64,000 nt of DNA from Persicaria tinctoria. Its lineage: Eukaryota; Streptophyta; Magnoliopsida; Caryophyllales; Polygonaceae. The number at the start of each line of letters is the position of its first letter. Positions within the stretch are counted from its first letter, which is position 1. Made by a program: the position numbers and the translations under genes. The notes beneath the pieces are model-generated. The model saw only the letters and a program-made list of their open reading frames with translations, was not told the DNA's origin and searched no databases. Location: contig JBANSL010000017.1 of the NCBI GenBank assembly GCA_037127255.1, positions 70,370,857-70,434,856 on the forward strand, given 5' to 3'. This document shows positions 35,903-46,799 of the stretch, one piece after another.

Positions 35903-37587
35903 ATGAATCGTTCGAGTTCAAATTCATTGGGGCTGGCCGAAATCCTCCCTCTCACCTCATACAAGCCTGTTTCAATCTCCACTCGGCAGTTCATTGTGGT
36001 AAAAATTTAGTCTTCTTCGGTAATCTGTGGTTTTATGGGCTTCTGTTGATACTTTTCATTTCCCTGTTTTTAGCAGTGCCTATTGTGAATTAGTTTAACA
36101 GGAACTCTGCATTATACTTGCTCTTACCTCCTCAGTTTTCATGTCTTGATATGTTATCTAGGGGTATGGACATATGTTCAGAGTTTTATGCTATATAGGA
36201 AGAGTTTGTTGTGTTCAATAACATCTTTACAGATTTAAGTTTGATTTTGTTTAAAAACATCTCATTATTACTTCAGGATATGGATTTCTTTTCAAGGAGG
36301 AAGCGAAACAAGCGTAAGGAGATTCCGAGGTATCTCTATGTTTCGAATGGCTATGAGATCTTTTGCTTGAATCTCGAGGAGGGTGAAGCTCAGTCTTTCA
36401 GCAATGCCGATGAGATACCGCTCCTTCCCAAAATCGGTACCCTGGACTTGCGGGAGAAGGGTCTTTCTGCGTCTGTGGGTTTGTTCAATTTGGGGCCAGA
36501 GGCATACATGATTGGTGGCCAGAGGTTTCCAGCCTCCTTGGGGAAGCCTTCTTCTCTTTATCAGTTTGGCCCCCTCTGCGGTATCAATCTTTACCAAGCC
36601 TTCTGCTTTAGATACAAGGTTAAAGGTACGTCCCGTGACATATATGCCTTGTCTCTTGTTGATCACATCCTCTCCCCGTCTAAATCCGACATTGTCCAGC
36701 TGAAGAAGCCCAAACTATGGCCTATAGTTGAGAAGATTGATGGGCGAATACATGTGATTGACTCTCTTCCTCCGCAGCTAGCTAGGAGTTGTACTGGTAA
36801 TTGGATCACTTCCCATGAGGTTCTCAGCTGTGATCATGACAGTTGGTCAGAGATCTCAACCGTTAAGGATATGGGTTACATAGTTTCTCATTTGGTGGTC
36901 GGTCACCGCATCTATGCTGTATCGGATACAAACTCTCTGGTGTTCGACTCTAGGACGGGGATTTGGGAAGCGCCACACCCAAATCCCAGGACTATGAGGG
37001 AAGATCCCTTTACCCACAGGGATGTGTGGCATATTCTAGATTCTGGAATCGGACGGTGTGTTGGAGGATTTACATACGGAAAGGCAGACGACCCACTGTA
37101 TGTGCTAATTGCAGTAGTGCACGACAAGTCAGAAGAACATTATCCTCTGCGCGCGGTAGCATACTTGGTCACCTCAATGGGGGAGGTGGTTTGCGTTCAG
37201 AGTCTCCCTCATCTCCTGAAGAGCTCTGTGGAGCTCTTCCAGATGGAATCAGGCAAAATAATTGATGTTGATGAGAAGGAGAACAAAATGTGCTTAATCA
37301 TGGACACAGCCGGAAAAGTTCCCGAATACCTTAGCTCGTATTATGCTATCATCGCTACATTCACTGTGGAGAGGGTTCCAGGAGCTGAATCGAAGATTGA
37401 ACAAGTTTGGGCAAAAAGAAGAGATGCTTGGGCCCCTGTTGAGCAAGACTTTGTGCGTGTTGATATAGAGGGCAGCTATATATATCGAAATGATGATGGT
37501 TGGGGTACACAAGGAATGCTCGGCGTGCGAGCTTGCTTGCTTCCTGTCTCAAGCAGTAGTAGTAGTACTAGTAGCGGGGAAGAATGA
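35903..37587 (+). CDS. Kelch-like beta-propeller protein, array copy A (intact)
   Basis: Two exons, 35903-35998 and 36277-37587, joined in phase 0 across a 278-bp GT-AG intron give 468 residues. The upstream exon is inferred because its frame, the ATG, and the GTG/GTAAAA donor agree between copies A and C, and D has an equivalent exon. Otherwise translation would start at ATG 36280. The protein has no signal peptide or membrane span. Segments such as RIHVIDSLPPQL, HRIYAVSDTNSLVFDSRTG-x-WEAPHP and GRCVGGFTYGK resemble degenerate kelch/galactose-oxidase blades. The C terminus has a serine run. I do not recognise a named family or an F-box, so the function is unknown. It is the only array copy with an undamaged frame of normal length. 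An upstream in-frame ATG at 35783 is an alternative start. Confidence 0.75.
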
Positions 37588-37599
37588 ATGCCTTTTTTT

Positions 37600-38172
37600 T
37601 TTATGTACCCAGCTTATCAACACTGGATTTACTTTTGCTTGGCTTCTGGAACTTGTGTGTATTAGAGAAAACATAAACTAAATTTTACAGGAATATAACC
37701 ATCTATAAGCAAACAGTAACATACCATAAAGTCATAAGCAGATTAAGAAATTCGTGTAAAGCATACCTTAATTCCATAAAAGACTTTGATTCTTTGCTTC
37801 AGTGATTGCAGCCCCAATTTGTCTCTCAAGTAACTACATCTATCTATATATTAGAAATAAAAGCTATAAATGACCTACAAAACAGATGTATTTAACCCAA
37901 ATTAATGAACTTGGCAAGTGTTTGCACAGAAATCCATTTGAGTTTAATTTTAAGAGTTTAACCAATATCCAACAGAGTTTATGTAAAAATAGACTCAAAT
38001 CTTTACCAACAAGATCAATCCGAAATATAGATGTGTAGGTAACAGATTCGTATATAGAAGCAAAAAAACGGATTGATTCAGAGCCTTTTATCTTCCGGGT
38101 TAATGTGTTTCATATTGGATGGGATCACACCAAAAGCCGGCTTAATCAAAACTGGTGGCACTTGGGTTCGAA
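37600..38172. repeat. 3' flank of copy A, duplicated downstream of copy D
   Basis: This stretch is nearly identical to 53545-54076 plus 54801 onward, including CAGCTTATCAACA, AAGCATACCTTAATTCCATA and ATTGGATGGGATCACACC. Part of it (from about 37905) also resembles the DNA upstream of copies A (34600) and C (43115). It therefore belongs to the repeating unit of the gene array. Confidence 0.85.
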
Positions 38173-38902
38173 TCTATCTATCTATATCTATATTCTATTC
38201 TATATACATATACTAAAACCGATTCATATCGTTCTATGTGGCGCGTTATGGTTGATTCTGGAAAAAAATCATATGTGACGCGTTGTAATTGGTTATAGGA
38301 AAAAAATTAATAAAATAATATGTTATCATAGTTTATAGAAATTTATATAAGCCACAATCTGTCTATATATATTTATATTTTAGTTAATTGACATAAATAA
38401 AAACTAAAAATACTTCATAGTCATACTTACCAAAATATTAATAGATAAATATGTAATATTTGATAAGTGCTATTTTTTTTTATATATAGAAGATTATTTT
38501 TTGGTGGAAAAAATTAATCAGAGGATAGATATTTTAGTAAACTAACGTGATAAATGTATACTTTATATTTAATAAAAAAACAATATTAAAATCTTTTTAA
38601 AAAATAGTTATCTATTAAATTACATGAAATTCAATTATTGGTAGGTAAGAAAAAAAATAACAGTTATCTATTAAAAAACAGTTATCTTTTTAAAAAACAG
38701 TTATTTATATTTTGAGAGAATCTAAAATCTAAATAAAAGATATTTATATTTTTTACAATCCGTCAAACTAATTTTATTTATATCTATATTATTTTTTGGT
38801 GGAAAAATGGTTTATATTTAGATTATTAGTTATTTATTTATTGAAAACTACCTGAATTATTTACTGTATAACTCTCCGTCCACGGGACGGGACTTACACT
38901 AG
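38173..38902 (+). mobile_element. Non-autonomous Helitron-like element
   Basis: It begins TCTATCTATC after a host A (38172) and ends ..GACGGGACTTACACTAG before a host T (38903), the 5'-TC...CTAG-3' A/T rule of Helitrons. Just inside the 3' end CCGTCCACGG can form the short hairpin expected there. It shares ATATACTAAAACCGAT and the 3' end with the 54077-54800 element in opposite orientation. The interior is AT-rich with no ORF. Confidence 0.75.
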
Positions 38903-39868
38903 TATTCTAATAAATTTTGAAGAAGCATAAAAAAATATAGATCGGCTTTCGCCGGGTAGAGTTTATTCGTCCGAATTCTTTCCTTTTTTTTTTTAAAAAA
39001 AAAAATCTTAGATGGGCTTTAAAACTCTATTGGAACACAATCCGACTTCTTAACTGTCCTCGTGTCATATATCGGTTAAAATCTTTACATCTTTTGAAAG
39101 TTTTCCTAAATTGCCATCTTTACAAAACTCTACCCGATTAGTATATACTCCGTATCTAATCTATTTTTATAAGTAATTATATAAATCCCCAAATTCGTCG
39201 TCGAGGTCCAGGTACGAATTGGCGAACCATCGATTGATTATGTAACCTTATTTCCAGTTGAATTTCGATCGAATCTGTCATCATATCATATCGATTACTA
39301 TTCTCTAGGTTATAAAGTTTCAATCTTTCTGTCGGTCAATTTCTTATTTGAGTTGAAAGATTTGATTTTTGGCTTGCCTTAGTTTTGCATCCCCAAACAT
39401 GCTCTAGGTTATGAAGTTTCAATTACTGATGTATATCATTATATCCATAGTTGGAAGAAACACAACAATTGGGAGCCACGAAGTTGAAAACCATGGAAAC
39501 TGGTGACCCTATGCGGCTAATAAACCGCTAAAAGAGAGGAAATCCGATGTGTTATGTGGTGAAAAAATTATTTATAAACTCTCCATAGTTGTTAATTCTT
39601 CCCCAAATCCCAAATCCGAATTTAAAAGGTTATAATTTTATACTTTATACTTTGTGAATTTGTGCTATAGCTTTTGATCGTTGAGATTTGATTTATAGTT
39701 GGGATATGAGAATTCGTTGAGAGTTTTGATTTTGGAAATCAATAGTCTCCACTCTCCCATTTGTCTTGTTTCTCTGTCAAGTCCACTACTCTGCTCAACC
39801 TTGATAGTTTTGATGAATTTGACTTCAGGCAAGCCAGGAATAGGAGTTGTTCACAGTATCAAAATCCG
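38903..39868. other. Intergenic DNA before copy B
   Basis: 38903-39690 shows no gene or recognisable element. From about 39750 the sequence is homologous to the 5' region of copies A and D (TCTTGTTTCTCTGTCAAGTC), but the C/T-rich leader block found upstream of A, C and D is missing here. Confidence 0.45.
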
Positions 39869-41595
39869 ACGAATCGTCCGAGTTCAAATTCATTGGGGCT
39901 GGCCGAAATCCTCCCTCTTGCCTCATACAAGCGTTACAAGCCTGTTTCAATCACTCGGCAGTTCATTGTGGTAAAAATTTAGTCTTCTTCAGTAATCTGT
40001 GGTTTTATGGGCTACTGATATTGAATTACATCATATGATTGGATCTGTTGTTGATTGATTTGATTCTTTTCATTTCCCTGTTCTTACCAGTGCTTATTGT
40101 GAATTAGTTTAACAGGAACTCTGCATTATATATACTTGCTCTTACCTCCTCAGTTTTCATGTCTTGATATGTTATCTAGGGATATGGTCAGAGTTTTATG
40201 CTATATAGGAAGAGTTTGTTGTGTTCAATAACATCTTTACAGATTTAAGTTTAATTTTGTTTAAAAACATATCATTATTACTTCAGGATATGGATTTCTT
40301 TTCAAGGATGAAGCGAAACAAGCGTAAGGAGATTCCGAGGTATCTCTATGTTTCGAATGGCTATGAGATCTTTTGCTTGAATCTCGAGGAGGGTGAAGCT
40401 CAGTCTTTTAGTAGTCCCGATGAGATACCGCTCCTTCCCAAAATCGGTACCCTGGACTCGTGGGAGAAGGGTCTTCCTGCGTCTGTGGGTTTGTTCAATT
40501 TGGGGCCAGAGGCATACATGATTGGTGGCCAGAGGTTTCCAGCCTCCTTGGGAAAGCCTATTCCTCGTGAGTTTGAACCCCTCTTCGCTAACAATCTTCG
40601 CTAACAATCTTTACAAAGCCTTCTGCTTTAGATGCAATGTCGAGGGTTCATCCCGTGACATATATGTCTTGTCTCTTGTTGACGACATCCTCTCCCCGTC
40701 TAAATCCAACATTGTCCGGCTGAAGAAGCCCAAACTATGGCCTATAGTTGAGAAGATTGATGGGCGAATACATGTGATCGACTCTGTTCCTCTGCAGCTA
40801 GCTAGTTGTTGTACTGGTTGGATCACTTCCCATGAGGTTCTCAGCTGTGATCATGACAGTTGGTCAGAGATCTTAACAGTTAAGGACATGGGTTACATAG
40901 TTTCTCATTTGGTGGTCGGTCACCGCATCTATGCTGTATCGGATACAAACTTTCTGGTGTTCGACTCTAGGACAGGGAATTGGGAAGCGCCACACCCAAA
41001 TCCGATGACTGATTCCGAAGATCCCTATACCCACAGGGATGTGTGGCATATTCTAGATTCTGGAATTGGACGGTGTGTTGGAGGATTTACATACGGAAAG
41101 GCAGACGACCCACTGTATGTGCTAATTGCAGTAGTGCACGACAAGTCAGAAGTGCATTGGCCTCTGCGCGCGGTAGCATACTTGGTCACCTCAATGGGGG
41201 AGGTGGTTTGCGTTCAGCGTCTCCCTCATCTCCTGAAGGGCCCTGCAGAGCTCTTCCAGATGGAATCAGGCACAATTATTGATGTTGATGAGAAGGAGAA
41301 CAAAATGTGCTTAATCATGGCCACAACTGGAAAAGTACCTGGATATTGTGGCTCGTATTATGTTATCATTGCTACATTCACTGTGGAAAGGGTTACAGGA
41401 GCTGAATCGAAGATTCGACAAGTTTGGGCAAAAAGAAGAGATGCTTGGGCCCCTGTTGAGCAAGACTTTGTGCGGGTTGGTATAGAGGGCAGCCATATAT
41501 ATCGACTAGATGATGGTTCGGGTACACAAGGAATGCTCGGTGTGCGAGCTTGCTTGCTTCCTGTCTGTAGTAGTAATAGTAGCAGGCAAGAATGA
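39869..41595 (+). pseudogene. Kelch-like array copy B, frameshifted
   Basis: Exon equivalents are 39869-39970 and 40287-41595. Two defects are visible. The conserved initiator ATG of exon 1 reads ACG at 39869. CTTCGCTAACAAT is tandemly duplicated (40583-40595, 40596-40608), a 13-bp gain that shifts the frame and gives a stop at 40602-40604. Downstream of the duplication the kelch-like frame is open to 41595 and very similar to copy A. An upstream in-frame ATG at 39761 or the later ATG at 40290 could still start a truncated product of about 105 residues or more. No other lesion was noticed, so loss looks recent. Confidence 0.85.
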
Positions 41596-41797
41596 ATGCC
41601 TTTTTCATGTACCCAGCTTATCAACATGGTTAAGAAGTGGCTGGATTTAACTTGTATGTATTAGCGAAAACATAACATAAATTTTATAGGAATATAACCA
41701 TCTATAAGCAAACAGTAGCTTCTATTCATTGTTGTTATTTCTCTTTTATATTGGAATGATAAAATAGACGGGTGGTAGGTAAATATAGGGAGTTGGT

Positions 41798-41941
41798 AGT
41801 TTCTTTTATTGTATTAGGTAGTTGTTTTATGTTGTATTTCCTTTACTATGTTGTATGTTTAGACGGCTTGCCGTCTGCCGACTTTGGTCCGGGCCTGTCC
41901 GGCCTCGAATTATTTCCTTATCAAAAAAAAAATAAAAAAAA
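41798..41941 (+). mobile_element. Truncated L1 tail with 13-bp target duplication
   Basis: ATAGGGAGTTGGT occurs at 41785-41797 and 41942-41954. The 144-bp insert ends with GCCGTCTGCCGACTTTGGTC, CCTCGAATTATTTCC and an A-rich tail. The homologous DNA at 33740-33775 lacks the insert and serves as the empty site. Confidence 0.9.
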
Positions 41942-42007
41942 ATAGGGAGTTGGTGGCAATACAACACACAGTACCACAATTGAAAACATAGTTGAAATAT
42001 TGTGGGA

Positions 42008-42539
42008 TGAAATTGCTTAAGTAATAACTACTTTCACTAGGGAAAATCAGAACTTTTTTCTGTGGAATGCTCTTATCTATTTACTTTTCATTATGTTTGA
42101 ACACAAGAGTAGTCATCACTGTAATTTGGAGAAGGGAAACTCTCAACTTTATGGGTTTCATCTGTGATGATCTTGCGGTTGCTGTAATTTTTCTTTACAT
42201 AAAACTTGGCGTTGGGGTTGTTTGCGACTTTTGAAGGATGCATTTTCAATTTCCATTAATTTTCCCTGGTCAGCAAAAGCTTTTGAAAACCTTTCTTTGA
42301 CCTGCGGTTACATCTGATTTTGATTTTAGGCCCCATGTGTTTGTTTATCTGATGTAGAATTTCATTTCAATTATGCAACAGATGGACCTTCACTGACCAT
42401 ATGGTGAAGCCAAGCAAGGAACGATACAGACAACTCGCTTACAAAGGATGTTTATCTTACTATCTGTGAAAGCTTGGCCTTAAAGATGCTCTGTAATGCA
42501 AATGTATTTCTCGTCTCAATGGACATGCCCGTGACATGC
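42008..42539 (+). pseudogene. Fragment of the AP-3 beta gene (end of intron 10 plus start of exon 11)
   Basis: Read on the plus strand this segment follows the reverse complement of about 20946-21560 closely. It includes the intron acceptor (ATGCAACAG) and the first half of exon 11 (ACTGACCATATGGTGAAGCC, ACAACTCGCTTACAAAGGAT). Compared with the parent it has small deletions, point changes and a one-base frameshift in the exon (AAGGAACGATACAG versus AAGGACGATACAG). It breaks off at CATGCCCGTGAC and is followed by unrelated DNA. Because intron sequence is retained it was copied as DNA, not from mRNA. It cannot encode a functional AP-3 subunit. Confidence 0.93.
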
Positions 42540-42679
42540 AAATGTTGTCCTGCATATGGTTAAGTCACATGATGGTTTTGCCTTCTCCAGTTTCCCTGTT
42601 TACATTTCTGAAAACATTAGACTTCATGGTTATGAGGGATTATGCTCTATCTAAACAAAGGAATGATTGTGTCTTGGTA

Positions 42680-42905
42680 GGTGAGAGATGAAGTTGAGCA
42701 TCTATTGGATGAAGTTGTTGGCTGCAACAACTTCAAATGCTCTCATTCCTGTGCCACATCATCTTGCACGACTGAGTTCAAACAGGAGTGGGAGTTTGCT
42801 GACCAGCAACCACTTAGATGACGATGTGGAGGACATTGAAATGTTGCTAGAGGCTTATTTCATGCAGCTGGATGGGACTCGCAACAAAATATTGTCTGCA
42901 AGTAT
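42680..42905 (+). pseudogene. Fragment of an MRS2/MGT-type magnesium transporter gene
   Basis: After an AG acceptor at about 42681 the sequence reads [11 protein letters not shown], and about 110 bp later [20 protein letters not shown] followed by LDGTRNKI. Both are signature segments of plant MRS2/MGT (CorA-like) proteins, from the cytoplasmic/matrix helices before the GMN transmembrane motif. The GMN region is absent, and the residues between the two blocks do not fit well, so the piece is partial and decayed. It directly follows the AP-3 beta fragment, giving a chimeric patch of two unrelated genes. Confidence 0.8.
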
Positions 42906-43736
42906 CCTGTTTTGACATTTATTCAAAGGATAGATGATTGCTCCTACATTTCATCTGATAGATAGCCAGTTTGCTTTAGATCTCTAGTTGTACAGATCCT
43001 CCAACCTCTAGTTGAAATGTGCAAGAGAGAGAACGACAGACGAGAGACGGAGAGGAGAGGCGTGATGAAGAAGAAGCGAGATTGAGATGGCGAACGACAG
43101 AGATGGAGTCATGGAGATTAATCTTTACCAACAAGATCAATCCGAAATATAGATGCAGGTAACAGATACGTATATAGAAGCAAAAAAAAACGGATTGATT
43201 CAGAGCCTTTTATCTTCCGGGTTAATGTGTTTCATATTGGATGCGATCACACCAAAGCCGGCTTGATCAAAACTAGTTGCACTTGGTTCGGCCTCTCAAT
43301 TTCTCCCTCGAAGCTCCTGAATTTCGCGTTCCGATATCGAAGTTGTTGATTCCGCGCTCTCTCTCGTCCACCATCCCCACTAGACTGAGGTATCTCTCTT
43401 TTCCTTGTGATTTGATGAAATTGAAATTGATTGATTCTAATCTAGGGTTCCAGTTATCTATCTATCGTCTTGCCGTGCTTCTGTGAAACTCATTGCTCGA
43501 CTCTGACATTGTCATCTTCCCATCTACCTCGATTCTTGCTGAATTTGTCGAATTAGTTGGCATGCCTATGGCTGATCCTCGCCGTATGCCTATGTCTAAT
43601 TAGTTGAATTTGTCGAATTGTTTGGTCTAAAATTGGTTCTGCTTACGAATTGCTACATGCGTGGTACCGATTTCTGAAAAGTATCCCTTTGATTTGTCTT
43701 GTTTCTCTGTCAAGTCCACAGTATCAATCAAATCCG

Positions 43737-45214
43737 ATGAATCGTCCGAGTTCGAATTCATTGGGGCTGGCCGAAATCCCCACTCTTGCCTCATACAAGC
43801 CTGTTTCAATCTCCACTCGGCAGTTCATTGTGGTAAAAACTTTGTCTTCTTTGGTAATCTGTGGTTTTATGAGCTGCTGATAGTTGATTTTAAGTGTAAT
43901 TTTGTTTAAAAACATCTCATTGTTCTTCAGGATATGGATTTCTTTACAAGCATGAAGCGAAACGAGCCTGGGAAGATTCCGAGGTATCTTTGTGTTTCGA
44001 ATGGTTATGAGATCTTTTGCTTGAATCTCAAGGAGGGCGAAGCTCAGTCTTTCAGCAATGCTGATGAGATACCGCTCCTTCCCAAAATCGGTACCCTGGA
44101 CTTGCGGGAGAAGGGTCTTCCTGCGTCGGTGGGTTTGTTCAATTTGGGGTCAGAGGCCTACATGATTGGTGGCTAGAGGTTTCCAGCCTCCTTGGAGGAC
44201 CCTTCTTCTCTTTATGAGTTTGAAACCCTCTGCGGTGTCAATCTTTACGAAGCCTTCTGCTTTAGATACAAGGTTAAGGGTTCGTCCCGTGACATATATG
44301 CCTTGTCTCTTGTTGGTCACACCCTCTCCCCGTCTAAATCCAACATTGTCCAGCCGAAGAAGCCCAAATTATGGCCTATAGTTGAGAAGATTGATGGGCA
44401 AATACATGTGATTGACTCTCTTCCTCCACAGCTAGCTAGGAGTTGTACTGGTAATTGGATCACTTCCCATGAGGTTCTTAGCTGTGATCATGACAGTTGG
44501 TCAGAGATCTCAACAGCCGAGGGCATGGGTTACATAGGTTCTCATTTGGTGGTCGGTCACCGCATCTATGCTGTATCGAATAGAAACTCTCTGGTGTTTG
44601 ACTCTAGGACAGGGAATTGGGAAGCGCCACACCCAAATCCCATGACTTTTGGCGAAGATCCCTTTACCCACAGGGATGTGTGGCATATTCTAGATTCTGG
44701 AATTGGACGGTGTGTTGGAGGATTTACATACGGAAAGCCAGACGATCCACTGTATGTGCTAATTGCAGTAGTGAGCGACAAGTCGGGAGAACCTTGGCCT
44801 CTGCACGCGGTAGCATACTTGGTCACCTCAATGGGGGAGGTGGTTTGCTTTCAGCGTCTCCCTCATCTCCTGGAGGGCCCTGCAGAGCTCTTTACGATGG
44901 AAGCAGGCACGGTGATTGATGTTGATGAGAAGGAGAACAAAATGTGCTTAATCATGGCCACACCCGGAAAAGTACCTGAAGAATACGGCTCAGATTATGT
45001 TATCATCGCTACATTCACCGTGGAGAGGGTTATAGGGGCTGAATCGAAGATTGAACAAGTGTGGGAAAAAAGAAGAGAGGCTTGGGCCCCTGTTGAGCAA
45101 GAGTTTGTGTGTGTTGATACAAAGGGCAGCTATATATATGAAGTAGAAGATGGTTCGGATTCACACGGAATGCTCGGTGTGCGAGCTTGCTTGCTTCCTG
45201 TCTGTAGTAAGTAG
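43737..45214 (+). pseudogene. Kelch-like array copy C, single nonsense codon
   Basis: Exons 43737-43832 and 43931-45214 share all splice sites and the start with copy A. A C-to-T change turns the CAG present in A, B and D into TAG at 44174-44176, inside the IGGQRFPAS segment. Beyond it the frame remains open to 45214, where the protein ends shortly after GVRACLLPVCSK, without the serine tail of A. The intron is shorter (98 bp) than in A. With only one lesion it is either a very young pseudogene or, less likely, read through. It could make a product of about 113 residues. Confidence 0.85.
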
Positions 45215-45217
45215 TAC

Positions 45218-45924
45218 TAGTAGCCTATCAACATGGGTAAGAAGTGGTTGGCTTTACTTTTGCTCGACTTCTGGAACTTGGGTGTATTAGAGAAAACATA
45301 ACCTAAACCTACTGGATGTGGTTAAACTTTAACACTAGTGGTTTCTTCCGCCCTTTATTATTAGGTATATGATTATGTATATTCATACATTGACTTTGGG
45401 TGTTTCGGGAACACTTTGCTTATTTTTGGGATAAGCCAAGCTAAAATGCTCCATTTGAATATGAATTAACTATATATAATCATCGATCAGGGTAGCCCAG
45501 ATATCCATCTTAGTTTAAAGTTAGAGAGGGTGGGTGAATGTCAAAGTAAGCAAAGTGTACGTCGGTTGAAGCTATGTTGTATTTGATTTGATGATGAGCA
45601 TGATATCAACCGATCTATACAGGCATTCGGGAGCTACTGCTACTCGAACTGCCTTGTTGTCCTCATAATACTAACTGTATCCTGGTTCAAGTTAGTTGTT
45701 CGCAAAGGATTAAATCGATTACTATTATACCATTTGATTTCGTTTTGGATACACGGTGCGGCAATTGTCTAAGACCAGCCCATTGTGGCAATTTCCCCTA
45801 CCAACAAGGATCAAACTTACCATGAGCTTCGAAAGGGATGTAAGAGGACATATATACTTGACCATATTGTCCAAAGAAAAACAAGAATGATTATTTGTAT
45901 AAAGAACTCTTCCTACACGCTATA
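45218..45924. other. Intergenic DNA, nothing recognised
   Basis: The first 90 bp are the 3' flank of copy C. The remainder has no ORF above background, no repeat I recognise and average AT content. It may include intron or upstream sequence of the decayed gene that follows. Confidence 0.4.
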
Positions 45925-45929
45925 GCCTA

Positions 45930-46735
45930 TAGGCATAGCTGGTGGTAATTCTAAGAAGAGAAGCGCTAGGGAGAAAGCAAACCACCGTGGACTGGCCAAG
46001 TACTTGCAATATGGTACTCCGGCTCCCGCCCCAGCACGTACTAGGCCCATCTCTGGCTCTTTCTCCGGCTCCCGCTCAACCTCCCATTCTAGCTCTAGCT
46101 CAAGTGCAAGCTGATGTACACGCTCAATCTATTGGGGAACCATGGGAAGAAGGATTGGCTGGTAGAAAATACCCAGAAAAGTGGACGTTACGGCTGGGTT
46201 GCGCGTGCTGATGACTATAATTCAGACAATAGCTAGTGTTATTTCCGAAGAGGATAGAAAAGCAAACAAGCTTGTATCTGACTTGACAAATTTACTCGAG
46301 GACAAGAATAGGACATTGAAAGAGATTGGGGATGGATAAAGTAAAAGAGACGTCCACTTCCATAAACAAAGTCATGGAAGAAAAGGACAAGCTTAATCAG
46401 GTGTACAACGAAGGTATACATCCCAATTTTCTTCTTAAATACGCACTAAAAAGTTGCAGATTGTTATTGTTGTTCTCTTATAGCTTCTTAATGCTTTACC
46501 ATTATCATGATATATACCTTTCTTGATTATGTTTGTTAGAAATGAGAAAAATGCAGACAAGTACGTGCAAAAGATCATTTTCAGAAAAATTTTAATGATC
46601 ATGAGAAGCTGAAGATGCTACTGGAGTCTGAAAAGAGAACCCTAGAATTACGGGGACAGGAGTTGGAGAAGCGCGAAGCTGTGAATGAAAGTGAAAAAAA
46701 GAAGCTGCAGGAGGACATTGAAAAGGTAAATCTTT
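45930..46735 (+). pseudogene. Decayed IDN2/FDM-type (XS-domain, RNA-directed DNA methylation) gene
   Basis: Segments in family order but in different frames can be read. KKRSAREKANHRGLAKYLQ is the end of the zf-XS region. GWVARADDYNSD is the end of the XS domain. EEDRKANKLVSDLTNLLEDK and KETSTSINKVMEEKDKLNQ come from the coiled coil. A further exon (about 46555-46724) carries DHFQKNFNDHEKLKMLLESE, then ELRGQELEKREAVNESEKKK. Most of the XS domain (RNA binding) is missing between the first two, and a stop and frame changes follow YNSDNS. IDN2/FDM proteins act with double-stranded RNA in RNA-directed DNA methylation. Exon-intron structure is partly kept, so this is a DNA-level copy. Confidence 0.85.
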
Positions 46736-46799
46736 CTTTTACATAGCATCAGTTTTCTGACTTACTTCCATTGCTCTATTTACAATGCAACATCTGGGT

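Noticed and set aside
36211..36279. N-terminal extension of copy A (FNNIFTDLSLILFKN...)
   Set aside because: It is intron sequence before the AG acceptor at 36276 and starts with GTG, not ATG.
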